Under the pieces are notes generated by a model. It did not search any database, was not told the origin of the DNA, and saw only the letters and a list, made by a program, of their open reading frames with translations. A DNA stretch of 5,485 nt from Candidatus Krumholzibacteriia bacterium (GTDB lineage Bacteria > Krumholzibacteriota > Krumholzibacteria > WVZY01 > JAKEHA01), in NCBI GenBank assembly GCA_029863355.1, contig JAOTVO010000190.1:1-5485 (forward strand), given 5' to 3'. Every line of letters starts with the position of its first letter. Positions within the stretch are counted from its first letter, which is position 1. The translations under genes and the position numbers were made by a program. Of this stretch, positions 1-5,485 are shown in pieces.

Positions 1-1239
1 CTCGTCGAGGCGCGCGTAGAAGACGTGGTCCTCGCCGCGGCCCGCCGTGAGAAACGCCAGCGTGTCGGCCGTCTCCACGGCGGCCTCCCGCACGGCGCGG
101 AAGATCCCGGGCGTGCCCGCCGCCTCCAGCGCCTCGCAGTCACGCGCCACCGCCTCGATGCGCCCCGCCGCCTGGGCGACGCGTCCCATCGCCGCCACTG
201 CGACCGCCGCCGCCTCCTGCGCGCCGTATAAAAGCGGCGCGCCCTCGGCATAGACGAGCGCGCGCTCGGCGCCGTCGCGGCGTCCGGAAGCGCCCACCAG
301 CCTGCGCGCGTTGGCCGACAGCGCGACGAACGCGTCCCGCGCGTGCGCCTCCGCGGCGCGCACGCCGCCGAGGAGCGCTTCCCAGGCCGCGTCGATCTCG
401 GCCACGGCCGCCGCCGACGTCTCCGCCGCCTTGGCGCGCGCGTAGGCCGCGTGCTCCTCGTGCTCGGCCGCACAGATCCCGTCGTCGGCGCCGCGGATCG
501 CGGCGGGCGAAAAGGACAGGGTGTGGAAGGAGGTGGCCGCGTCCTCCAGGTGGTGGGCCTCGTCGAGCACGCACGCGTCGTACGGTCCGAGCAGCGTGCC
601 GAGGGCCGCGACGTTGGCGAGGAGCAGCGCGTGGTTGACGATCACCACGCGCGCCTCGAGCGCCCGCCGGCGGGCGGCAAAGAGGAAGCAGGCCGGGCGC
701 TCCGCGCAGCCCGCGCACGCGGCCTCGCGCGCCGGGGCGGCCAGCGCGGCGCGCGCGCGGGCGTCGAGGTGCAGGGAGGCGTCCGTCACGACCTCCAGGT
801 CGCCGCTGGGGTGCGCGAGCAGCGCGCGCAGGAAGCCCGCGCGGGCGTCGCCCTCGCCGTGCGCGAGCGCGCGCGCCACCGCGCGACGGCAGCCATAGCT
901 GGACCGGCCCATGAGGACGGCCGCGTCCAGGGATACCCGCGCCACCGCGCACGCGGCGGGCACGTCAGACTCGGCCAGCTGGCGCTGGAGGTTGCGCGTG
1001 TGCGTGGACACCACGGCGCGCACGCCGTGGCGCTCGGCGTGCAGCACCAGCGGCACCAGGTAGGCGAGGCTCTTGCCGAGCCCGGTGCCGGCCTCGATCA
1101 CCGCCACCCCGTCCGCGTCGAGCGCGGCGGCCACGTCACAGGCCATGTCCACCTGACCGCGCCGCGGCTCGAAGCGCGCGCCCAGCACGCGCGGCAGCTC
1201 CTCGGCGAACGCGCGTCGAACGTGATCCTCTGGACTCAT
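1..1239 (-). CDS. DinG/XPD-type ATP-dependent DNA helicase with Fe-S domain, N-terminal 413 residues (3' end outside the window)
   Basis: The frame is open from ATG at 1239 to the left edge. Helicase motifs appear in family order: a Q-motif-like RFEPRRGQ at residues 22-29, Walker A EAGTGLGKS at 49-57, motif Ia STHTRNLQRQL at 78-88, four cysteines at 117, 175, 178 and 184 (the last three spaced C-x2-C-x5-C), VNHALLLAN at 201-209, and the DEAH box in VLDEAHHLED at 224-233. The cysteine pattern between motifs Ia and II is that of the 4Fe-4S domain of XPD, DinG and YoaA, which are 5'-3' DNA helicases of repair and R-loop or fork processing in the cytoplasm. Residues 250-400 are Ala/Arg-rich and probably form the helical arch. 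Motifs III-VI should lie beyond the left edge. There is no N-terminal exonuclease domain as in some Gram-positive DinG proteins. The start is supported by AGGA at 1247-1250, 7 nt upstream. The family is secure, but the exact orthologue (DinG or YoaA type) is not. Confidence 0.93.
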   Translation of the reverse strand, partial: MSPEDHVRRAFAEELPRVLGARFEPRRGQVDMACDVAAALDADGVAVIEAGTGLGKSLAYLVPLVLHAERHGVRAVVSTHTRNLQRQLAESDVPAACAVARVSLDAAVLMGRSSYGCRRAVARALAHGEGDARAGFLRALLAHPSGDLEVVTDASLHLDARARAALAAPAREAACAGCAERPACFLFAARRRALEARVVIVNHALLLANVAALGTLLGPYDACVLDEAHHLEDAATSFHTLSFSPAAIRGADDGICAAEHEEHAAYARAKAAETSAAAVAEIDAAWEALLGGVRAAEAHARDAFVALSANARRLVGASGRRDGAERALVYAEGAPLLYGAQEAAAVAVAAMGRVAQAAGRIEAVARDCEALEAAGTPGIFRAVREAAVETADTLAFLTAGRGEDHVFYARLDE

Positions 1240-1259
1240 CACCTCTTCCTTCTCTTTAG

Positions 1260-1287
1260 ATTAGACGAGTTGGCGCCGGAAGGTCTC
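1260..1287 (-). promoter_or_regulatory. weak candidate promoter for the helicase gene
   Basis: On the minus strand TCTAAT (1265-1260) matches the TATAAT consensus at five of six bases and lies in an AT-rich pocket unusual for this window. A possible -35, GAGACC (1287-1282), is 16 bp upstream but matches TTGACA at only three of six. Transcription would start near 1253, leaving a short leader that still contains the ribosome binding site. The -35 falls inside repeat copy 1. The sigma factor preferences of the host are unknown, so this is a suggestion only. Confidence 0.22.
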
Positions 1288-1297
1288 CGCTCAAGCA
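1267..1297 (+). repeat. intergenic repeat element, copy 1 (31 bp, forward)
   Basis: This 31-bp segment matches the reverse complement of copy 3 (1391-1421) at 28 of 31 positions, with differences at element positions 4, 8 and 15. It includes a perfect 16-bp inverted repeat: GGTCTCCGCTCAAGCA at 1282-1297 against its complement at 1391-1406. It ends 17 nt short of the Shine-Dalgarno region of the helicase gene. The match stops sharply at both ends, as expected of a discrete element rather than general GC similarity. Confidence 0.85.
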
Positions 1298-1321
1298 ATT
1301 CCACTCCAGTGCTTCCAGGTC

Positions 1322-1340
1322 GAGGTGGTGCCGAAGGGTC
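1322..1340 (+). repeat. intergenic repeat element, copy 2 (partial, 19 bp, forward)
   Basis: GAGGTGGTGCCGAAGGGTC matches the first 19 positions of the element as read in copy 3 on the minus strand, with one difference (position 13). The second part of the element is degenerate or replaced: the next twelve bases agree at only about half of the positions. With copy 3 it forms the outer stem of the 1322-1421 hairpin. Confidence 0.8.
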
Positions 1341-1390
1341 GACGCGATATCACGAGCGCGCGCTCTGGCGTTCTCCATCGCGCGCGCGAG

Positions 1391-1421
1391 TGCTTGAGCG
1401 GAGACCCTCCGGCACCACCTC
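1391..1421 (-). repeat. intergenic repeat element, copy 3 (31 bp, inverted)
   Basis: This is the inverted full-length copy. It can pair with copy 1 over 31 positions or with copy 2 over 19 positions, but not with both, because both partners use its 1403-1421 half. It is the first copy to be transcribed in a minus-strand message, 54 nt after the stop codon of the Omp85 gene. Confidence 0.85.
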
Positions 1422-1475
1422 ACGTCCAGAACGTTGTTCGAGCGAAGACCATCCAGCCACCACCCCGCATTTCGT

Positions 1476-3209
1476 CTAAAACCGCTGCTCGAGCAGCACG
1501 TGGACCTTCGTCTGCTGCAGCGAGGGCTTCTCGCCCACCGCGAAGCTCAAGTCGATGTTGCCCACCGCTGAGCCCGTGCGCAACCCGAATCCATAGCCGG
1601 CGCGCCACAAGTCGCCCGCCGGCGCGCCGGCCTCGCCCTCCCCCTGCCGCACGTAGCCCACGTCGACGAACAGGTAGCCGTTTTCCCACCGGCCCGGGCC
1701 GATGAGCAGCTCGCTGGCGAGGGTGGCGACGCGCCGCCCGTGGAACTGGTTCTCGCGGTAGCCGCGCAGCGTGCGCGCGCCGCCGATGTAAAACTGCTCC
1801 GAGAGCGGGACCGCCGCCTCCCCGCTCTCCAGTGTGCGGAACACCGGGGCGAAGCGCAGGTGTAGGTTGGTGGCCAGCGAGGCCGTGGCCTCACCCTCGA
1901 TCTCGCCGATGAGCTGTGTCACCGACTCGGCGCCGCCGCCCTCGCGGCGGTAGTTCGTCTTGCGCGCGTAGGTGGCGCGCGCGACCAGCTCGGCGAAGCC
2001 CGTGCGGTTCCGGCTGCCCCGCAGGAGCGACAGGGACAGCGCGGCCCGGCCGCGCCACGACCGGGCCAACTCGCCGGTGCCGAAGACATTGCGGTCGCCG
2101 TGGGCGGAAAGCTCCACGCCGACCAGACCGCTGCCGGCCCGGCCCAGCGTGCGCTCCACGCCGAGACCGAGCGATTGCCACGTGTAGAGCGTGTCCTGCC
2201 CGATCTGTTCGAGCCGCGCCGACACGCCCAGGCGGTGGCCCAGGAAGAAGCGGTCGCGGTAGCTCAGCCGCGTTTCGCTGCGCTGTTTGCCGTCGTTGTT
2301 CCACAGCACCTCGAAGTCCTTGAGCGTCCCGCCGACATTCTCCACGCGGAGGTGGGCCAGGCCGCTCAGCTCGCGATCGCGCCCCTCCTCCGCCGCCGCG
2401 TATCCCACGGCGGCCGCAAACGTGTTCGATCGGCGCGCCTCCTCGACGACGAGGATCACGTCGACCCCCTGTCCGTCGGCCGACATCCTCACCGTGGGGT
2501 AGGCCACGCGCTCGAAGAGACGGCTCGACTGCAGACGCATGTACGCCGCGTCGAGGCCGCGCGCGCTGTACGCGCCCCCCGCGCGAAGCCCGGAGATGCG
2601 CACGGCCAGGTCCGGCCGCGTCTTGGCCAGCCCCTCGACGCGCACGGCCTGGACGTCCCGGCGCGCGCCCTCGACAACGCTGACCAGCACGTGCACGCGG
2701 TTGCGATCCGGCTCGTGTCCCACGCTGTCGATCCACACCTGGGCGAACGGGAAGCCGTCCACGTCGTAGCGACGCAAGAGCCTCGCCACGCGCGCGTCGA
2801 ACTCCCGCGGGCGGAAGGTGGCGTCCGCTTCCAGTCCGAGCGCCGTGGTGACCTCTTCCGCACCGTAGACGCGCGCGCCCGACACGCGCGCGCGCCCGAC
2901 GCGGGCCGGCTCTCCCTCTTCGATCTCCACGACGGAGGTGGCGGAATCGAAGGGACTGGGCCCGGCGTAGATGCGCGCGCCGAGGTGTCCCTCGCGGAAG
3001 TAGGCCTCTTGCAGTGCAGCGAGCCGCGCCGCGCTCGCCCCGGGCTTCCAGCCCGCCGCGGCGAGGATCTCGCGCACGCGGCCCTCGCGCAGGACGCGGT
3101 TGCCGGTCACGCGGAAGCCCTCCCCCGCGCTAACCTGCGCGGCATGCGCCGCGGCGAGCAGCGCCAGCACCGCCGCCCGTGCCCATGTCCATCGCGTGCC
3201 CCGTCGCAT
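1476..3209 (-). CDS. Omp85 (BamA/TamA) family outer membrane protein, signal peptide plus three POTRA domains and barrel
   Basis: The complete protein has 577 residues. Residues 1-28 look like a Sec signal peptide: positive start, hydrophobic AAVLALLAAAHAA, and a probable signal peptidase I site after VSA (28). Three POTRA-like units follow at about 32-101, 103-183 and 186-257. They show typical signatures: Y-FREGHLGARIY, YDVDGFPFAQV, and LQSSRLFERV. Residues 260-577 form the barrel, with IGGARTLRGY (475-484) corresponding to the conserved loop-6 [V/L]RG[F/Y] motif, and a terminal phenylalanine. Omp85 proteins insert or export beta-barrel substrates at the outer membrane. Three POTRA domains and this length match TamA better than BamA, which usually has five, but no TamB is visible, so no symbol is given. 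The gene follows the 3221-5485 gene with coupled translation. An in-frame ATG at 3215 is the alternative start (579 residues), but its spacing to the Shine-Dalgarno is only 2 nt, against 8 nt for 3209. Confidence 0.93.
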   Translation of the reverse strand: MRRGTRWTWARAAVLALLAAAHAAQVSAGEGFRVTGNRVLREGRVREILAAAGWKPGASAARLAALQEAYFREGHLGARIYAGPSPFDSATSVVEIEEGEPARVGRARVSGARVYGAEEVTTALGLEADATFRPREFDARVARLLRRYDVDGFPFAQVWIDSVGHEPDRNRVHVLVSVVEGARRDVQAVRVEGLAKTRPDLAVRISGLRAGGAYSARGLDAAYMRLQSSRLFERVAYPTVRMSADGQGVDVILVVEEARRSNTFAAAVGYAAAEEGRDRELSGLAHLRVENVGGTLKDFEVLWNNDGKQRSETRLSYRDRFFLGHRLGVSARLEQIGQDTLYTWQSLGLGVERTLGRAGSGLVGVELSAHGDRNVFGTGELARSWRGRAALSLSLLRGSRNRTGFAELVARATYARKTNYRREGGGAESVTQLIGEIEGEATASLATNLHLRFAPVFRTLESGEAAVPLSEQFYIGGARTLRGYRENQFHGRRVATLASELLIGPGRWENGYLFVDVGYVRQGEGEAGAPAGDLWRAGYGFGLRTGSAVGNIDLSFAVGEKPSLQQTKVHVLLEQRF

Positions 3210-3217
3210 CGTCATGG

Positions 3218-3222
3218 CTCCT
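3218..3222 (-). promoter_or_regulatory. ribosome binding site of the Omp85 gene, overlapping the upstream stop codon
   Basis: Read on the minus strand, TAGGAG merges the stop codon TAG (3223-3221) of the upstream gene with AGGAG (3222-3218). Its distance is 8 nt to ATG at 3209 and 2 nt to ATG at 3215, which favours the inner start. The overlap implies that ribosomes finishing the upstream gene expose or directly feed this site. Confidence 0.75.
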
Positions 3223-5485
3223 AGAAGATCGCGCGCGTCTCGAGCCGAAGCTCGTGGCGCGTGACGCGCGCGCCTCCGAAAGTCGTCTCGCTTCGCCCCG
3301 TGTACGCGGCCACGATCGAGATCACGCGCGCCAGCCGCATGTTCGGCGTGACGGTCCAGCGGTGCGCCGCTCCCTCGTCGGAGAAGCGCACGGGACGCAC
3401 CGGCGCCGTCACCCGGTCCCAGGTCTGCGTGAGATCGTACGAGGCGAACACGTTGATCCGCTCGCCCACGCGCCAGACCACCCGAGGCTGGAACGCCAGG
3501 AGCGTCTGCGCGGCGCCCGACGTCGCGTCCTCCTGGCTCGTCGCCTTGAGGTCGACGTCGATCGTGCTCCCGTCGCCCACGCGCACGCCCACGCCGGCCA
3601 GCAGGGTCAGCGCCGCCACGTCGTAGGCCGCGCCGGTCGCCTCGGGGAGGCCCTCGCCGTCGCGCCGCTCGGCCGCACGGGAAACCTCGCCCGTGCCCGT
3701 GAGCCGCTGCGAGAGCGAACGGGAGAGGCGCAGCGCGTGCTCGCCGAAGAAACGATTCTCCCGCACGCCCTGGAAGCGGTTGTCTTCGGTGTCCTCGCGG
3801 CGGTAGCGGAACACCAGCCCCAGGTTCCGGCGCGAGCGCAACAGCGACCAATCCTGGCGGATCTTGGTCGAACCGAAGAGGGTGGCGTCGTCGCGCTGCA
3901 GCGCGGACGGCACCAGCAGGTAGAGCTCCCACGCCGGCTCGTGACTCGTCTCCTCCTGCACGCCGATGGTCTGATCCAGAGCGACGTTCTCCGCGATCCA
4001 TGCCCACACCCCGCCGCCGCGCGCGCGCTCGGGCGCCCGCCACACGAAGCGAAAGTTGAGCCCGACACGGCGGATGGGAATGCTGGTCGTGGTGGGCGAG
4101 TACACCACGGTGTAGGCGCCCTTGCCCTTGCCCACCAGGTCGCCCTGCGCGTTGTAGTCTCCGTTGCCCTCGCCGACGAATACCACGGACCGCTCCAGCG
4201 TGCGCGCCGCGGTGCGACTGACCTCGTAGTCGACGTCGGACACGATTCCCGCGCGCTCCCCGCGGATGGTCGACTTGAGCCGACCGAGATCCGTGTCGGC
4301 GCGAGCACCCGTGAGACGATCGGTCTCGACGCGACGCGTCAGCTGGATCTCGCCCTGGACCCCGCGCAGGCCGCGCGCTGCCGCCGCAGCGGTGACCGTT
4401 TCGTCGCGTCGCGTATCGCGCCACCCGTCGGTGCGCGAGTTCGTCTCCTCCGTGTCGCGGCGCTCCACGTCGAGGGACAGCACGACGCGCTCCTGGTTGC
4501 GGTTGGCCAGGCGGGCGCCCACGAGCTCGTAGGCGATACCGCTGTCGGGCGCGGCGGGGGCGGGGTCCGCGTGGTAGCGCTCCGTGCCGTAGAGGAGCGT
4601 GGGCACGAGCTTCCACGCACCCAGCGACGCCTGGGCCCGCAGGTGCCGCCGCGTACGCGTCTCCTGCGCTCGCTCGGTGGTGGTGTCGAAGGCCCGCACG
4701 GCCACGCCGCGATCGCCGACGCGGCCCAGGAGGAGATGGCCCTCGTGCTTGGCCCCGTCGAAATCGCCGGCGGGATCCTCCCGCGAGAGACGGCTCAGCG
4801 TGTAGCGCAGCGCGGCGCGCTCCCCGCGCGACACCCTGGCCTCCGCCTCCGCGATCACCTCGCGGCCAGCCAGCGCCACGTTCTCCAGGTTCCAGTCGCG
4901 GTAGAAAAACCGCGGACGCGCGCGGTCGAAGCTCTTGAATCGCTCGTCCAGCGCGCTGGCGCTGACGGCCAGGCCCAGGCGTCCGAGCCCGACGGGGATG
5001 CCCTCGTAGCCCACGCGCGCCCGCCCCGCGTGGCCCACGTTGTCTCCGTCTCCCACCGTCGAGAACAGATTGCGGTCGTACACGCTCGTGTTCCACTCCG
5101 CGTCGACGGCGAGGCCCCGCTCGCTCGCTCGCGCCACGCGCGCCGCCACCAGCCGCACCGACTCGGGCAGCGGCAGTTGCTTGCCGACGACGTAGTTGCC
5201 CTGCCCCGCAATGGCGTAACGGTAGTAACGGCGGCCGCTCGACGAGATGCCGCCCAGCACGTAGTCTCCCTCGCCCACGGTCACTTCGATGAAGGTCACG
5301 AGGTAGCTTCCCGTGGTGTCGTCGAAGGCGAAGAAGGCCGGCGTGCCCGCCACCGTGTCGGCGGGCACGAGCACGTATTCGCCCTCCCCGGGCGGGACCG
5401 CCGTGACGCCACCGGTGACGGCGGCGGCGGGGTCGTCGCCGGCGGCCTCGAGAACCGCGATCTCCTCCGGCGTGAAGCTCTGGTT
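3221..5485 (-). CDS. large beta-rich putative outer membrane protein with GxGxY repeats, function unknown (5' end outside the window)
   Basis: The frame is open from the right edge to TAG at 3221, giving 754 visible residues. The true start lies outside, because no break precedes the internal ATG at 5374. I do not recognise a named family. Visible residues 33-98 contain GEGEY, GEGDY and GQGNY, each followed by short hydrophobic strands. A second block at 438-458 has GEGNGDY and GKGKGAY, with DYNAQGD between them resembling a calcium-loop pattern. Residues 120-430 and 470-754 consist mostly of alternating polar/hydrophobic stretches of 8-12 residues, typical of transmembrane or stacked beta strands (for example GLAVDAEWNTSVYD, INVFASYDLTQTW). 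The protein ends in LRLETRAIF, a plausible C-terminal beta-signal with terminal Phe. An outer-membrane barrel, perhaps with surface or periplasmic beta domains, is inferred. It may be the client of the Omp85 protein encoded directly downstream. No catalytic motif was seen. Confidence 0.82.
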   Translation of the reverse strand, partial: NQSFTPEEIAVLEAAGDDPAAAVTGGVTAVPPGEGEYVLVPADTVAGTPAFFAFDDTTGSYLVTFIEVTVGEGDYVLGGISSSGRRYYRYAIAGQGNYVVGKQLPLPESVRLVAARVARASERGLAVDAEWNTSVYDRNLFSTVGDGDNVGHAGRARVGYEGIPVGLGRLGLAVSASALDERFKSFDRARPRFFYRDWNLENVALAGREVIAEAEARVSRGERAALRYTLSRLSREDPAGDFDGAKHEGHLLLGRVGDRGVAVRAFDTTTERAQETRTRRHLRAQASLGAWKLVPTLLYGTERYHADPAPAAPDSGIAYELVGARLANRNQERVVLSLDVERRDTEETNSRTDGWRDTRRDETVTAAAAARGLRGVQGEIQLTRRVETDRLTGARADTDLGRLKSTIRGERAGIVSDVDYEVSRTAARTLERSVVFVGEGNGDYNAQGDLVGKGKGAYTVVYSPTTTSIPIRRVGLNFRFVWRAPERARGGGVWAWIAENVALDQTIGVQEETSHEPAWELYLLVPSALQRDDATLFGSTKIRQDWSLLRSRRNLGLVFRYRREDTEDNRFQGVRENRFFGEHALRLSRSLSQRLTGTGEVSRAAERRDGEGLPEATGAAYDVAALTLLAGVGVRVGDGSTIDVDLKATSQEDATSGAAQTLLAFQPRVVWRVGERINVFASYDLTQTWDRVTAPVRPVRFSDEGAAHRWTVTPNMRLARVISIVAAYTGRSETTFGGARVTRHELRLETRAIF

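Larger units (their letters stand above)
1322..1421 (-). other. long imperfect hairpin of about 100 nt
   Basis: The outer stem pairs 1322-1340 with 1403-1421 (18 of 19 Watson-Crick; the odd pair is a G-U wobble in minus-strand RNA). Further in, 1351-1353 pairs with 1390-1392 and 1356-1363 (alternating GC) with 1380-1387, separated by internal loops. The apical loop is about 16 nt. It lies between two co-oriented genes and is not followed by a T-run in either direction, so it is not a standard intrinsic terminator. It could be an mRNA processing or stability element, a small RNA, or a remnant of a palindromic mobile repeat. Confidence 0.6.

Noticed and set aside
224..234. TATAAAAG-like sequence on the plus strand
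   Set aside because: It lies inside the helicase coding region and no plus-strand gene follows, so it is most simply the codons for Leu-Leu-Tyr.
140..952. A 270-codon minus-strand open frame
   Set aside because: It is a shifted frame of the helicase gene. The frame starting at 1239 carries Walker A, the Fe-S cysteines and the DEAH box, and this one carries none.
1204..1239. Walker A variant GLGKS in the helicase as a sign of inactivation
   Set aside because: The essential Gly-Lys-Ser/Thr core and the DEAH box are intact; variation at the residue before GKS is ordinary in this superfamily. The motif itself maps to 1069-1095.
1267..1421. Repeat copies as remnants of a duplicated coding segment (both 31-bp copies can be read as ...PEGLRSS)
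   Set aside because: The three differences fall at first, second and third codon positions, with no excess of silent changes. The readings lie in opposite orientations without start signals, so coding is not supported.
1422..1475. Intrinsic terminator after the Omp85 gene
   Set aside because: No hairpin followed by a T-run is present in the minus-strand reading. The only strong structure (1322-1421) is followed by GC-rich sequence.
1240..1475. tRNA or other known RNA gene, or a CRISPR array, in the gap
   Set aside because: There is no cloverleaf or TPsiC-arm sequence. The three repeat copies differ in orientation, length and spacing, unlike a CRISPR array.
343..1479. A 378-codon plus-strand open frame
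   Set aside because: It is antisense to the helicase gene and runs through the repeat region. It is rich in Arg, Gly, Ala and His with no recognisable motif, as expected from the complement of a GC-rich coding frame.
2100..3224. A 374-codon plus-strand open frame
   Set aside because: It mirrors the Omp85 coding region, has low-complexity Ala/Arg/His composition and no start signal. The minus-strand gene explains the region fully.
1476..5096. A 1206-codon open frame on the minus strand, read as a giant fusion in front of the Omp85 protein
   Set aside because: The part upstream of 3215 is an Arg/Gly/Ala-rich out-of-frame reading of the upstream gene. The POTRA domains, signal peptide and Shine-Dalgarno place the real start at 3209-3215.

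Overview
The window comes from a very GC-rich bacterial genome with an outer membrane, since two of the three genes encode outer-membrane-type proteins ending in phenylalanine. All three recognisable genes lie on the minus strand, so the window reads from right to left. High GC plus this type of outer-membrane protein would fit Gemmatimonadota, Eisenbacteria-like candidate phyla or Myxococcota. The sequence alone does not settle the lineage.

Right part (3221-5485, minus): the 3' part of a gene for a large beta-rich protein of unknown function. 754 residues are visible and the N-terminus lies beyond the right edge. It has short Gly-x-Gly-x-Tyr repeats in two places and long stretches of alternating beta-strand-like sequence, and it ends in Ala-Ile-Phe, like a substrate of the outer-membrane assembly machinery.

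Middle (1476-3209, minus): a complete Omp85 (BamA/TamA) family gene with a signal peptide, three POTRA domains and a C-terminal barrel carrying an LRGY motif. Its Shine-Dalgarno sequence overlaps the stop codon of the upstream gene, so the two genes almost certainly form a translationally coupled pair. An Omp85 protein inserts or exports barrel-type substrates, so the Omp85 protein may handle the product of its partner gene. That is inference.

Gap (1240-1475): no gene is visible. It holds three copies of one element, two forward and one inverted. They can form either a long hairpin of about 100 nt (1322-1421) or a 31-position stem between 1267-1297 and 1391-1421, but not both at once. No terminator with a T-run was found. 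A weak candidate promoter lies just before the next gene.

Left part (1-1239, minus): the first 413 residues of a DinG/XPD-type superfamily 2 helicase with Walker A, four iron-sulfur cysteines and a DEAH box. The C-terminal half lies beyond the left edge. It shares the orientation of the outer-membrane pair but has no evident functional link to it.
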